Assembly (NCBI RefSeq): GCF_029873635.1
Contig: NC_080427.1
Coordinates: 68,950,348 to 69,014,347, forward strand
Reading direction: 5' to 3'
Source: Malania oleifera
Taxonomy: Eukaryota; Streptophyta; Magnoliopsida; Santalales; Ximeniaceae
DNA: 64,000 bases
The notes beneath the pieces were generated by a model, which saw only the letters and a list, made by a program, of their open reading frames with translations, ran no database searches and was not told the origin of the DNA. Positions 23,396 through 36,470 of this stretch are shown here, in pieces. Within the stretch, counting starts at the first letter, position 1. Every line of letters begins with the position of its first letter. The translations under genes and the position numbers were made by a program.

Positions 23396-24070
23396 AGGCC
23401 AGTGTATAAATAGCCTAAACCTCATTTTTCAGTTGGAAATTCATGTACAAAATCCCTCCTCTCTCTCTCTTGTTCGTCTCTCCCACCTTCTCTCTAAGTT
23501 TTCGGGCTGGATTCTTACCGGTTTGACTATCTGAGGCCATCACGACACTCTTGGGGAAGTTCTCTTCAAGTCTGTTAGAGTGGATCGTTGGTGGGGCTGC
23601 CTTGGATTTCAACCCAAATTCAAGGTAAGACCTTGTATTCAATATTTGACTTTACTATAGTTATAAGAAATGTAGTACACAGAGAAATACTGAAGTTTTG
23701 TTCTGGGGGATGTTGTTTCAGGGTGTTTAACAGGAAACCCTGCGGATGTAGGACCAGTCATACTAGGGGCTTCCCAGTAGTCAAGTAAGGGAAATATGCT
23801 ATGCTAGGGATTTTATAATGTATATCAGAATGTTATGATTATATATATATTAGCCTATTGATAAGTTCTCTAGAAAATCATGATTACTATTATTACAGTG
23901 AAATTATAGAAATTGAGCATGAGATTTTAATTACTCAATTGTGTGGCATGCGTTTATTACAGTTTAGTATGATGATTATACAATTTTACAGATATCCAGT
24001 TATACAGTATATTAGTAGAAAGTATGATTTATAGTATTTTTCAGAATGACATGATTTCTAAAACCATAAC

Positions 24071-25879
24071 TGTAAGAACTCGATCCGTGAGATCTGGAAT
24101 AAATTAATAAAGAGAAAGGTAAAATAGTAATTGTGCAGAGTTCGTTGACGAAGCCAGAGTTCGTCGGCGAAGGCCTTTTGCTGCTCGGCGACGAAATGCA
24201 GGGGCTCGTCGGCGAGGAGAAATTTAGAGGTTTTGGGAAACCGAAAATCTCAGGCTCGTCGACGAGACCACCGTTTCGTTGACGAACCGTCTACATTGGC
24301 TCGTCGACGAAGATGCCATTCGTCGACGAGGTCGTCCAAGTCAAAAGGCTATAAATATCATTTTCCTTTGCTTCCAAGTTAAGTAATCTAGAAATCCTCT
24401 CTCTCTCTCTCTCTAGAACTCGAAGGGCATTCTCTCTCTCTAGATTTCTTCGTCGTACGTTGTTGGAATTGTCGATCCGACGTTACCACGAGGATCAAGG
24501 AAGGATTCTCTTCAAGATTTGTGGAACAGATCTTCATTCCGAGCATTTTCGGGTTTTGACTCAAAATCGAGGTTAGGCTCGATTTTCAATTCTGTTTTGG
24601 TAGTTTTGTAAAGAATGGAATTGTGAACATATTGTGTACTGTGGTTTATATGTTTTGGGAACTCGGTCCACTATTTAGGGACCGTAAAGATCAGGATTGG
24701 TCGTTTGGGGAAAGGTAAAGAGATTTTGTTTATGTCGATTATTTTTGAAATCATACTCGGTAGAATTGTGGTTCACGGTCCTGCGTGCGTTTTGGTTATT
24801 TATTTGGGGGGGTCTAACAGGTAAAAATTGTGGGTTTTTTATGTTACAGTTTTAGGAAAAAGGGGGCATTGGGTTGCATCTCTGGTTTTTTTGGAAAACC
24901 ATGAATATATTGTGATATATATTATGTTATGGGGATGGTCGTGCCTTGACTTGTTTAAACTGTATATTTTTGGAAAATCATGATTTTAGATTGCCAAATG
25001 GGTGTGGATTTGTTTGGTTATATGAACATGCATGAGTTGTGTTTTACTGCAATGAAATAGGAAGTGGGTTCTGAATTGTTCTAGGTTGTGAAAGAGTATC
25101 CGACTCTATATCTGAGGGTGTGAAATATCACTTGCCATATTTGGCAAGAGTGTCTGGCTTTATATCTGAGGGATTGAGCCTTACCGATTGATCACTGAAG
25201 GGTGTGGATCCACCAGTTGTAGCCGTACGATGACTTGGGAGCCTAGGCTACGCCATATGCCGGGGACGCCGTGTAATGCCGGCCGGCTTTTGAGCTGAAG
25301 GGTGTGACAACACCGGGTTACTTAATCATGTGTGTGTGCGTGTGATGTATTGTACTAGAATTGTTTTGTGAAAATACTAGAATTGCATTGAACTGTGTAT
25401 GTTTTATGTCATGATAACACTCATATGCCACACACTGATATAACCTAGATCTGCCTTACTAAGATGTGTCTCACCCCTACTTTACTACATATTTTTTCAA
25501 GTCCTTCGAGTAACCGGAACTAGCGTCCTTGTGTTGGGAGTGTAGTGGTAGTTATACTGCGGATAGCACTTGTGTAAGTGTTAGGACTTTTGTTTTTGGG
25601 TTGTCATTATGGGGTATGGTTGGCACCCAAGTTTATGTTTTGTATTATGGAGCCCAGACTTCTGTTGTATAAACTCTGGTATGGTACATTGTATATATAG
25701 AAAGAATATTTTCTGCTGCCTATTTGTCATATTTTTGAATGTATATAGGGTGCTTGGGAACCCCACGAGATCGAACCCTCATTCATTTGGTATTGTATCA
25801 TTGGTGATTTGTATGATACAGGGATATGTTAGGTTACTATTTCACCCCTGGGTCTCATTACCAGGTTCGAGGTGTGACA
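24071..25879 (+). mobile_element. Nested solo LTR with perfect ATAAC duplication
   Basis: 1809 bp, tgtaagaactcg ... ggtgtgaca, flanked by ATAAC at 24066-24070 and 25880-25884. The unoccupied site is visible in the sister LTR near 32957. It has a palindrome cluster (perfect copies near 24252, 24301 and 24321) just before a TATA box at 24350-24357, and a CT-rich stretch after it. Its length and layout suggest a gypsy-type LTR, from a different family than its host. Confidence 0.92.
24125..24335 (+). promoter_or_regulatory. TCGTCGACGA palindrome cluster in the nested LTR
   Basis: Eight or so copies, including ttcgttgacgaag, ctcgtcggcgag and perfect tcgtcgacga, in about 210 bp. The TATA box follows within about 15 bp. 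Confidence 0.75.
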
Positions 25880-27005
25880 ATAACACTCAGACAAAAAATA
25901 CAGATATTTTAGACAGATATTACAGATATTTCAGACAAATATTATAGATATTTCAGTCAGATATGTCATATATTTTAGTTCAGATATTAGTGTTATGGTT
26001 ATTTTTAAATCATGTTAAAACAGCAAGATAAGTATATATATAAGTATTACACAGTATCAGATCCCTAGAGAAATTTCAGATATATTCAAATAGTAGAGCA
26101 CGGTACCGTTGCTATTTCAGATAGAGTGTAACCACATAACTCAGATAGTATGTGGATTCCATCTAACCGTGCCAGAAGAGATTGCAGTCTCCTCAGCACA
26201 CTGGGTTGAGGTGGCCAGTTAGACGAGATAGATTTGGAGTTTGTCCGGAGAGATTGCAGTGGGCTAGATTGTCGGTAGATAGAGATATAGATTGACTTAC
26301 CTCATAGGCCAACTAGAGTAAGTCCCGTTTGTGGACCGCACAACCTTGTCATGAGGGGGTAAATCATGACATACAGATCCCAGGGTATTATCACAGAAGT
26401 TCTTATTATATACAGATATATCATACAACAGCAGTTATATTATAATATTAGAAGTATGTATGAATAGAAAACTCATATGCACAGTTGTATATTAAATTAT
26501 ATTACGAGTGTTTTGTACAGTATACTAGCATACTTGTTTTATAGTATTAGTATTATATATGTATATTAAATGTGTAACTCAGTAGCCACACACTAGTAAT
26601 AGCATATTTCTTCTTACTGAGCATTGTCTCATCTTAGTGAATTACTATTTTTCAAGAGATCCAGTTAGGCGAGCGGATCAGGCTTGCGGGTACAGGACTG
26701 CTTATGCTACCCTTACGGGAAGGGTAGGTGTTCTATGGTACCAGTAGTTCGGGGTAGATCCCAAGTTTTTGATAATTTCATTGGGTATTTTGTGATATAT
26801 ATGTATTTTGGGAATCATAGTTTTCTGGTATTGTATATAGATGTTCACAGTTTCTTGTACACCGCTGCTTAGGAATGTATGGAGTACAGAGTTTCCTCAG
26901 TGCTCTTTTGGGCCTAAGATGTTTCTAGAAGTATTACAGGCAGATTGACTTTATGTTATATTATTTATAAAAAAAAAAAGATATAAGTAGCAAGTCGTTA
27001 CAGTT

Positions 27006-27017
27006 TGGTATCAAAGC
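27006..27017 (+). promoter_or_regulatory. Primer binding site of the gypsy element
   Basis: tggtatcaaagc, three bases after the LTR end. It is one base different from the tggtatcagagc initiator-Met type. Confidence 0.85.
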
Positions 27018-27328
27018 TTAGGTTGCTAGGTTCTGTAGGCTCTAGAATGCAGCGGAAACAATACCAGAATATAGGAGAAGGATTTGAGGTTTTTTTCTGT
27101 GGTTTGGATAAAGATTTTTGTGGTGGTTTCTATGTTTTTCCTGGGGTGACGATTTCTAGAAAGCCATAGTAAATTATCAATGAGTCATGTGTTTAGGTTG
27201 CAAGATTGGATTTTGGGTCAAGAACAAAAGGGGGGGGGGGATTGTTAATAGAGAATTTGAAGTTTTAGTTGAATGTAATAAACTAGATCTGTACGAGAGA
27301 TAGGATTTTGAAATAGTGTATTTTCAAG

Positions 27329-28330
27329 ATGGATCCAGGTAGCAGTGGTACGAATGTTGGAAGATATAGACTAGGACCCTTCAGTATGGGAGTTGGAGAT
27401 ACAGATGCAGTTTTGTGCAGCGTCACCCAACAGGTGATGGCTGAGATGGCTAGGAGTGGGTAAGAGCGTGGCTACATGATCGAGTAGTTTACACAGATGA
27501 AGCCTCCCTTTTTTGCTGGAGGAGTTGACCCATTTGTAGCTGGAAACTGGGTTCAGGACGTTGAGGAGATTTTGGCGGTGCTTGCATGTACAGACGAGTA
27601 GAAGGTGTTATTTGTGACGTTTAAACTGACAGGAGAGGCAAAGCGCTGGTGGAAATCAGCGCGATTGATTGAGGAACAGAGGCCTGATCTAGTGCCAGTG
27701 ATGTGGAGTCGGTTTAAGGAATTGTTCTTCGAGCGATATTTCCCTACTATTGTTCAGAGTGCGAAGGTAGCAAAATTCCTGGATTTAGCTAAAGGGCTGA
27801 TGATAGTGTCACAGTATGTCGCACGATTTATTGCATTGTCCAGTTTCTCCCCACACTTGGCACCAGATGAGGAGAAGAAAGCAAGAAAGTTTGAGGGAGG
27901 CCCGAAATAGAATTTATTTGAGCAAGTTATCGATTTTAGGGATCAGTCATTCACGGAGGTGGTGGATAGAGCTTCTGTTATCGAGAGTGGCATACAGAGA
28001 GGTGCCGCATCTTAGAGTCAGAGGAAGAGGCCCGCGTCTCAGGATTATTAGGTGAGTTCTAGCCGAGGGCCATGGAGAGGAGATCAATATGGAGGTAGTC
28101 AGGGACAGAAGACGTGGCGTGGTGGTCCTTAGGGTGGATGAGCTATTCCTACCTGTCCTAGATGTGGTCAGAGACATTTAGGTGAATGTAGAATGGGAGA
28201 GGACGTCTGTTACCATTTTGGTAGACCTGGGCACAAGTCTTGGTTGTGTCAGGGATTGCTGGCCCAGGCACCAGCTCCTAGACCGTTTCGAGGTGGTTAT
28301 TAGGCGCCCCGTGGAGGCCAGAAGAAGAAT
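27329..28330 (+). pseudogene. Gypsy gag with zinc knuckles
   Basis: Frame from the ATG at 27329 (MDPGSSGTN). The conserved retrotransposon gag segment has KPPFFAGGVDPF (about 27500), then TGEAKRWWKSA (about 27630) and FFERYFP. Two knuckle remnants follow near 28150-28255 (CPRCGQRHLGEC, and CYHFGRPGHKSWLC, with Phe in place of the second Cys). In-frame stops occur near 27461, 27485 and 27599, most explained by CAG/CAA becoming TAG/TAA. It would form the capsid of an active element. Confidence 0.8.
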
Positions 28331-31300
28331 ACTACACCGGTGAGAGTCTCTGCGTTGACCCTGGGTGATGCCAAGGCAGTTGGAGACGTAGTTATAAGTA
28401 CCCTTACTGCTTTTTCATATAAAGCTGTTGTTTTATTTGATACAAGTGCTACCCATTCTTTTATTTCATCGGTGTATGCTAAGTTAACAGGGTATGAGGC
28501 ACGGTTGTTGGATGTTGGGTTGGCTATAGCTACGCCGACTAGATTAGTGGTGAGATGTAGGAGAATACTCAAGGACTTTCTTGTGACTATTTAGGGAAAA
28601 GTATTTCTAGCTGATCTTATGATATTAGACATGTAGGGGTTTGATATAATTTTGGGTATGGATTGGTTGGTAGTTAAACATGCTAGCATCGATTTTCATT
28701 TAAAAGAAGTGATTTTCAGACCTCCAGGTGAGCAAGAATACAAATTTCTTGGTTCACATGTACGTTTTTCACCACAACTTGCGTCAGCTATTCAGGTGAA
28801 GAAACTGATTCAAAAAGGCTGCCAAGGACTTATTGCCTACATAAAAGAACTGCCAAAAGAAGAACTGAAACAAGCCAATATTCCTGTGATTAGAAAATTT
28901 TCAGACGTATTTCTAAAAGAATTACCTGGTTTGCCACCAGACCATGAAGTTGAATTTATTGTGGATTTTCAACCAGGGTTAGCACCAATATCTAAAGCAC
29001 CTTATGGAATGGCTCCAATCGAGTTAAAGGAACTAAAAGATCAATTGCAGGAGTTGCTGGATAAAGGATTTATTAGGCCCAGTGTATCACCCTAGGGAGT
29101 ACCAATTCTATTTGTGAAGAAGAAAGATGGGACCATAAGGATGTGTATAGATTATAGAGAGATAAATAAATTGACAGTTAAGAATAAATATCCTCTTCCC
29201 ATGATCGACGACTTGTTTGATTAGCTCTAGGGGACCCAGGTCTATTCTAAAATTGATCTCTAGTCGGGTTATCATCAGGTGAAAGTTAGGACAGAAGATG
29301 TTTCAAAGACGACATTTCGAACGAGATATGGGCATTACGAGTTCCTAGTGATACCATTTGGGTTGACTAACGCACCAGTAGTATTTATGGATTTAATGAA
29401 TCGAGAATTCCATCAGTACTTGGACCAGTTTGTTGTTGTATTCATTGATGATATACTAGTCTACTTGAGGAGTATTGAGGAGCACGAGCATCATTTGAGG
29501 CTGGTATTGTAAACACTGAGAGAGAGAAAGATATACGCGAAGTTCAAGAAATGTGAATTTTGGCTGAGGCAGGTTTCTTTTCTCAGCCATGTGATCTTTG
29601 AGGCAGGTGTATTAGTTGACCCGAGTAAGATAGAGGCAGTAGTGAATTGGGTAAGGCCAAGGAATGTCCAAGAAGTTAGAAGTTTTCTGGGTTTGGCGAG
29701 TTACTTTTGATGTTTTGTTGACGATTTCTCTAGTTTATCAGGTCCGCTAATGCGACTCACGAGGAAAAAGGTAAGGTTTGAATGGACTGATGACTGTGAG
29801 TAGAGCTTTCAGAAGTTGAAACAGAGGTTGGTTATTGCCCCAGTGTTGGCTATCCCATCAGGAGAGGACGGGTTTGTGATATACAATGATGCATCTTTGA
29901 AGGGTCTTAGATGTGTATTGGTGCAACACGACAAGGTTATCTCGCATGCTTCCAGATAGCTTAAAGAATTTGAAAAGAACTATCATATGCATGACTTAGA
30001 ATTAGCTGTAGTGGTTTATGCTTTAAAAATATGAAGCCATTATCTATATGGTGGGAAGTGCGAAATCTTCACGGATCACAAAAGCTTAAAATATTTCTTT
30101 ACCCATAAAGAACTGAATATGAGGTAAAGAATGTGGTTAGAACTTATTAAAGACTATGACTGCATTATTAGTTACCTCTCAGGGAAAGTGAATGTGGTAG
30201 CAGATGCTCTGAGCAGGAAATCAGAGGGACCAGTGTTGGCAGCTATGGAGATTCAACACCCAATCCTGATGGATTTGGAGAGACTTGGTGTATAGTTAGT
30301 AGAGGATAATCCTCAGGCATTTATTGCCAACCTGGTTATGCAGCCTACGCTATATGAGAAGATTAAGGACGCTCAGGATGATGACGCAGAATTAGGAGAG
30401 GTAATAGCCAGAGTACGGGATGGTTAGGGAGAGAAGTTCAGTATCTCTAATGACGGAGCTCTGAGGTTTTGCACCAGATTGTGTGTGCCTAAAGATGATG
30501 ATATTAAAAGAATGATTTTAGAAGAGGCTCACAGATCACTATACACAGTCCATCTTGGTAGTACTAAAATGTATAGGGATTTACGAGAGTATTTTTGGTA
30601 GAGTGGGATGAAAAGGGAAATTTATGAATTTGTACAGTAGTGTTTGATGTGCGAGCAAGTTAAGGCTAAGCACTAGAGACCAGTAGGGAAGTTGTAGCCA
30701 CTCTTTATTCTAGAGTGGAAGTGGGATCACGTCTCTAGGAATTTTATTACTGGGTTACCACCAGTACGATAGGGATTGAATGCTATTTGGGTGATCGTTG
30801 ATCGTCTAACAAAGACCGCTCATTTCATCCCCATTAAAGTCGGCTATTCTATGGACAAATTGGCAGAAATATATGTTCAGGAAATAGTTCGTGTCCATGG
30901 TGTACTGGTATCCATAGTCTCAAACCGAGATCCTTAATTTACTTCATGATTTTGGAAAAGCTTTCAGGAGGCTATGGGTATACAGTTAGTCTTTAGCACT
31001 GATTTTCACCTCAGATAGATGGTCATATTGAAAGGACAATCCAGACATTAGAAGGTATGTTTCGAGCGTGCGTGTTAGATTTTGGGGGTAGTTGGACCTA
31101 GTTTTTTTCTACTAGTTGAGTTTGCTTACAATAATAACTATCAAGCTAGTATCGGCATGGCATCTTACGAGGCACTGTATGGTAGAAAGTGTCGTTCTCC
31201 TTTTTTTGGGATGAAGTAGGCGAGATGTGAGTTTTGGGTCCAAAGATAGTACAGCAAGCGCATGATAAAGTATGACTAATTAAAGAAAGAATCAGTACTG

Positions 31301-31743
31301 CGCAGAGTTGGCAGAAAAGCTACATAGACACTCATCGCTGGGAGGTAGAATTTGATGTGGGGGATCGGGTATTCTTGAAGGTAGCTCCTCTGAGAGGGAT
31401 TATGAGATTTGGGAAGAAGGGCAAGCTAAGGCCTTGGTTTATTGGCCCTTTTGAGATACTAGAGAGAGTGGGGTCAGTTGCTTATAGGCTAGCTCTGTCA
31501 CCAGCCTTGTCCAAGATACACGACATATTCCATGTTTTCATGTTGAGGAAATACGTCCCAAACCCGTCCCACATAATCAGTTATGCAAAAATAGAGCTTA
31601 ACGATTCATTAGTCTATGAAGAAGCACCAGTACAGATCTTAGACCGAAAGACACAAGCATTGCACACTAAAGAAATTCAGCTGGTGAAAGTTTTGTGGAG
31701 AAATCATGTTATAGAGGAAGCTTCTTGGGAGCACGAGGAATAG
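28331..31743 (+). pseudogene. Gypsy pol: protease, RT, RNase H, integrase, chromodomain
   Basis: Protease has LFDTSATHSFIS near 28434 (DTSA in place of DS/DTGA). RT runs about 28900-29600, with [23 protein letters not shown] and FIDDILVY (about 29446). RNase H starts with YNDASLKG near 29882 and includes ADALSRKS near 30202. The integrase zinc region (HLGSTKMYRDL, then MCEQV) spans about 30550-30660; the core has IVDRLTKTAHFIP at 30794. Two one-base changes shift the frame, near 31008 and 31203. The final open stretch 31357-31743 carries the GPFEILERVG domain and the chromodomain-like tail. Stops are numerous. Confidence 0.88.
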
Positions 31744-32003
31744 ATAAGATAGAAATACCCGCAATTGTTTCAAGAGATTTAGTTATAACCAGGTAAAATA
31801 TAGGTAGTTAGGTAATGTTTCTTTTGTAGGTACATGTATTAATTTAGTTAGTAAGTAGTCTTTTAGTTTTATATGTATAATCTCCAATGTAACCACTGTA
31901 TTCCTTCACCATAAGTATGGGTAAGTAATAAAATGAGTAGACACTTTTTCTTCAGAGAATAATGTATGGTACAAATAGTAAATTTCGAGGATGAAATTTT
32001 ATT

Positions 32004-32015
32004 AGGAGGGGAGAA
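32004..32015 (+). promoter_or_regulatory. Polypurine tract of the gypsy element
   Basis: aggaggggagaa immediately before the 3' LTR, the expected place for plus-strand priming. Confidence 0.8.
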
Positions 32016-33806
32016 AGTAGAGACCCGAATAATTTTCATAATTTAATAATAGGAGAAGGAGAGAAAAAGAATTAAAATTAGAAAATTAAACAGGGTCTCG
32101 TTGACGAACATAGGGGATTCGTCGATGAGTACACATGATGGGCTCGTCGATGGGGACGTGTCTCATTGACGAGAAGATACCGAAAGGATATATCTCAGAT
32201 CTGAATTTCGTTGATGAGGATAAGCATTCATCAACGAATTTCTTTCTTGACCTCGTCGAAGAAGTGACATGGCTCATCGATGAATGCCAGTGTATAAATA
32301 GCCTAAACCTCATTTTTCAGTTGGAAATTCACACACAAAATCTCTCTTCTCTCTCCTATTCGTCTCTCCCACCTTCTCTCTAAGTTTTCAAGTCGGATTC
32401 TTGCTGGTTCGACGATCCGAGGCCACCATGACACTCCTGGGGAAGTTCTCTTCAAGTTTGCTGGAGTGGATCGTTGGTAGGGCTACCTTGGATTTCAACC
32501 CAAATTCAAGGTAAGACCTTGTATTCAATATTTGGTTTTACCATAGTTACAAGAAATGTAGTACACAGAGAAATACTAAAGTTTTGTTCTGGGGGATATT
32601 GTTTCAGGGTATTTAACGGGGAACCTTGCGGGTGTAGGACCAGTTATACTAGGGGCTTCCCAGTAGTCAAGTAATGGAAATATGCTATACTAGGGATTTT
32701 AGAATGTAAATCAGAATGTTATGATTATATATATATTAGCCTATTGATCAGTTCTTTGGAAAATCATGATTACTATTATTATAGTGAAATTACAGAAATT
32801 CAGCATAAGATTTTAATTACTCAATTGTGTGGCATGAGTTTATTATAGTTTAGTATGATGATTATACAATTTTATAGATATCCAGTTATACAATATATTA
32901 GCAGAAAGTATGATTTATAGTATTTTTCAGAATGACATGATTTCTAAAACCATAACATTTAGACAGAAATTACAGATATTTTAGAAAAATATTATAGATT
33001 TTTCAGATAGATATTATAGATATTTTAGTAAGATATTTCAGATATTTTAGCTCAAATATTAGTGTTATGGTTATTTTGAAATCATGTTAAAAAACAAGAT
33101 AAGTATATATATATATATATATATTAGTATTACACAGTATCAGATCCCTAAGGAAATTTCAGATAGATTCAGACAGCAGAGCACGGTATCGTTGGTATTT
33201 CAGATAGAGTGCAACCACATAACTCAGATAGTATGTGGATTCCGTCTAACCGCACCAGGAGAGATTGTAGTCTCCCCAGCAAGCTGGGTTGAGGTGACCG
33301 GTTAGACGAGATAGATTTGGAGTTTGCTCGAAGAGATTGCAATGGGCCAGATTGTCGGCTGATAGAGATATAGATTGACTTGTCTAGTAGGCCAACCAGA
33401 GTAAGTCCCACCTACGGGCCGCACAACCCTGTCGTGAGGGTTAAATCATGACATACAGATCCCAGGGTATTATCACAGAAGTTCTTATTACATACAGATA
33501 TATCATACAACAGTAGTTATATTACAATATTAGAAGTATGTATGAATAGAAAACTCTGATACATAGTTGTAAATTAAATTATATTACGAGTGTTTTGTAC
33601 AGTATACCAGCATACTTGTTTTACAGTATTAGTATTATATTTGTATATTAAATGTGTAACTCAGCCGCCACACACTAGTAATAGCATATTTCCTCTTACT
33701 AAGCGTTGTCTTATCCCAGTGACTTATTTTTTTTTAAAAAGATCCAGCTAAGCGAGCAGATCAGGCTCGCAGGTAGAGGACTGCTTATGCTGCCCTTACT
33801 GGAAGG
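32016..33806 (+). repeat. Truncated 3' LTR of the gypsy element
   Basis: Aligned with 23128-24070 and 25880-26720, without the nested solo LTR. The first base of TG is changed (agtagag). TATA box at 32293-32300. Homology stops after ttactggaagg, so the last roughly 280 bp are missing. The right flank is not the sequence found left of 23128. Confidence 0.88.
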
Positions 33807-33959
33807 AATTCAAGTTAGAAAATATTGGTAATTTGAGAGTTCATTGATTTTTGATTTGATGATCACATGAATTAGGACAAGATTAAGAAGAGTGCAGTGC
33901 ATCAATAAATGGCTCTTGCAAGTACAACATCTAGGGATGTTGCCAATCATAGTAATTAA

Positions 33960-36470
33960 TTGGCCTTGTAGACACCCCATTTTGCCTCAGCCATTGCCAT
34001 GCACTTTGACTCAGTAGTATATAAGACTACAAGTGACTGCACCATAGACCTCTAACAAATAAGTCCTCCCATAAGGGTAAATACGTACCTTGTGGTGGAC
34101 CTCTTGTCATCCAACTCTCCTACGTAGTCAGCATTCACGTACCCTACTACTGATGGATCACTCTGTTGTCTACTGAACATAATGCCATATCAGGTTGTAC
34201 ACCTCAAGTACCTGAGAATCCACTTAACCGCATCTCAATGCTATCAACTTGAATTAAATAAGAACTTACTCACCATGCTAATAGCTTGTGTGAGGTTTGG
34301 CCTCATACATACCATGACATACATTAGACACCACACTGCACTAGCATAGGGAACCTTTGACATATCACGAACCTCCTCATCTGTCTTTGGGCACTGGGCG
34401 GTAGACAACCTAAAATGACTCGCCAAGGGTGTGCTCACTAGTTTAGCATTTGCCATGCAAAACCTCTCCAACACCTTCTCCACATAGTCGCGTTGAGATA
34501 ACCATAGTCTCCCTACAACTTTGTCCCTGCGAATCTCCATTCCAAGCATCCTCTTGGCTGCACCCAAGTCTTTCATGTCGAACTCTTTTCCAAATAGAGT
34601 CTTCAACTTATTCACCTTAGTCATGTCATTAGCAGCAATCAGCATGTCATCAACATGAAGCAACAGAAATATGAGAGACCTGTCCTTAAAACTCCTTACA
34701 TAGACGCAACAATCATACTCAGACATATTGCAACCAATACGGATCATATAGGTGTCAAACCTTTTGTATCACTGCCTCGAAAATTGCTTCAGCCCATAAA
34801 GTAATTTCTTTAGTTAACAAACTAAGTGTTCCTATCCAAGTTGGCCAAACCTTTCTTCCTATGTCATGTAAATCAGCTTCTCCAGATAACTATTGATGAA
34901 TGTCGTCTTTACATCCATATGCTCTAAATGCCTATCATATTGCACCACCAGTCCCAATACTACCTTGATGGAAGTGTGTCTGACCACAGGGGAGAAGATT
35001 TCATCATAATCAACTCCCTTCCTCTGCGAGTATCCTTTTGCTACCAAGAGAGCCTTGTACTTCTCTCTTTCCTTTTCTAAGACCATTTCTTTCTTCTTGT
35101 AAAACTACTTGTATCCAATTGCCTGCTTCGCAACTAGAAGCTCTACCAAGTCTCACATCTCATTCTTATGCAATAACTCCATCTCCTCCACCATAGCGCC
35201 CATTTAGCTACCTTTCCCTGGATGTGCACAACCTCTTAAAAGGTAGTAGGATCCTCATTTCTAGTGATAAGCGCAAAAGACACCAAATCGTAAAAATCGT
35301 ACTTGGGGGGTGGCTTAACGATGCATCTAGGTATGTCTATAGCTATACTACGACACGACTGCTGGTCATCTGAGCTAGAACTCCTTGTGTTCTAAACATC
35401 ATCATCTCCACCCTGAGTTTCTAACTCCACCTGCCCCACCGGCTAATCTCTCGAGCTAGAACTCCCTACATTTTTGCCCTAAGTCTTCAACTCCACCTAA
35501 GTTTCGTGCTCATTGCTGCTGCAATTTTCTGGAACCTATTTCTCTATTTTCTCTTGAGTATGCCACAACATAGCTTTTTCATTGAAAAACATGTCTCTAC
35601 TGATCACCACTTTGTTTGCCGTTGGATCCCATAGCTTGAATCCTTTCACGCCTTTCTGATATCCTAGAAAGGTGCACCATCTAGACTTCGCCTTAAGCTT
35701 TGATCTCTTCTCACCAAGAATGTGCACATAGGCTAGACACCCAAATACTCTCAATCCAAAGCAGTTTATCTCGTTACCTGTCCACACCTCCTTAGCAACT
35801 TTCCTATATTGTGATGCCCTTGGTGTTACCAAAAAAGAAGCTGTACTAACCGCCTCGGCATATAAATTCATAGCGAGCACAACATTCAATTTGAGATACC
35901 GAGCCCTTTCAAGTAGGATTCAGTTCATCCTTTCTGCCACACCATTTTGCTGCCGTGTCCGGCATACTATAAAATGCCTCCTTATGCCATGCAGCTCACA
36001 TAACTCTCTGAAACTCAAGTTTGTGTACTTAGTTCTATTTTCTGTCCTGAGGAACTTAATATTTATCCCGGTCTGGTTTCCACCTTAGCTTTTCACAGTT
36101 TAAACTTGAAAAACGTCTCCGAATTGTGCTGCATGAAGTACACTCAAACCTTCCATGAGTAATCATAGATGAAACTCATGAAATACACATGTCCCCCTCG
36201 TGACACCACTCTCACTGACCCCCAAATGTTCGAATGAATGTAGTCTAGTATTCCCTCCGTTTTGTGCATGACTATCATGAATTGAACCCTATTATGCTTC
36301 CTAAGCACACAATACTTGCAGAAATCTAGCTTACATAGTTTGACCCCTTTTAAAAGATTTCTTTTTTGAAGTTACTTCATTCCATGCTCACTCATATGCC
36401 CTAAACGCATATACCATAAAATGGTACTATCAATGATCAGCGTCAAATTCCTAGAACAAATCATGTTTTT
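33960..36470 (-). pseudogene. Ty1/copia pol fragment (pre-integrase, INT, RT, RNase H), - strand
   Basis: From right to left: GAG-pre-integrase (LWYMRLGHMSEHGMK near 36415-36375), integrase to its end (VFGCLAYVHI, CTFLGYQKG, GFKLWDPTANKVVISRDMFF, 35770-35580), RT first part (YSQRKGVDYDEIFSPVV near 35050), RT second part (LLHVDDMLIAAND near 34660), and RNase H (about 34230-33965). The frame is broken repeatedly and no LTR or gag is visible. The domain content resembles the copia fragment at 1097-2677 and may be the same family. RT contains HVDD in place of the usual YVDD. Confidence 0.82.

Larger units (their letters stand above)
23128..27002 (+). repeat. 5' LTR of the gypsy element (interrupted)
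   Basis: Begins tgtagag and ends gtcgttaca; about 2.06 kb once the nested solo LTR and one TSD copy are discounted. It aligns with 32016-33806. The TATA box is at 23405-23413 (tataaatag), followed by a CT-rich leader. Confidence 0.9.
23128..33806 (+). mobile_element. Ty3/gypsy chromovirus (Tekay/Del-like), + strand, 3' LTR truncated
   Basis: In order: 5' LTR (23128-27002, containing a nested solo LTR), primer binding site, gag with zinc knuckles, protease, RT, RNase H, integrase, a chromodomain-like C-terminus, a polypurine tract and a 3' LTR from 32016. The integrase follows RNase H, as in gypsy. The C-terminal VKVLWRNHVIEEASWE motif is the chromodomain-like end typical of Tekay/Del elements. 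Coding frame +2 holds from gag through most of integrase, with many stops and two frameshifts, so it is dead. The 3' LTR stops matching at about 33806, where copia sequence follows soon after. Confidence 0.9.
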
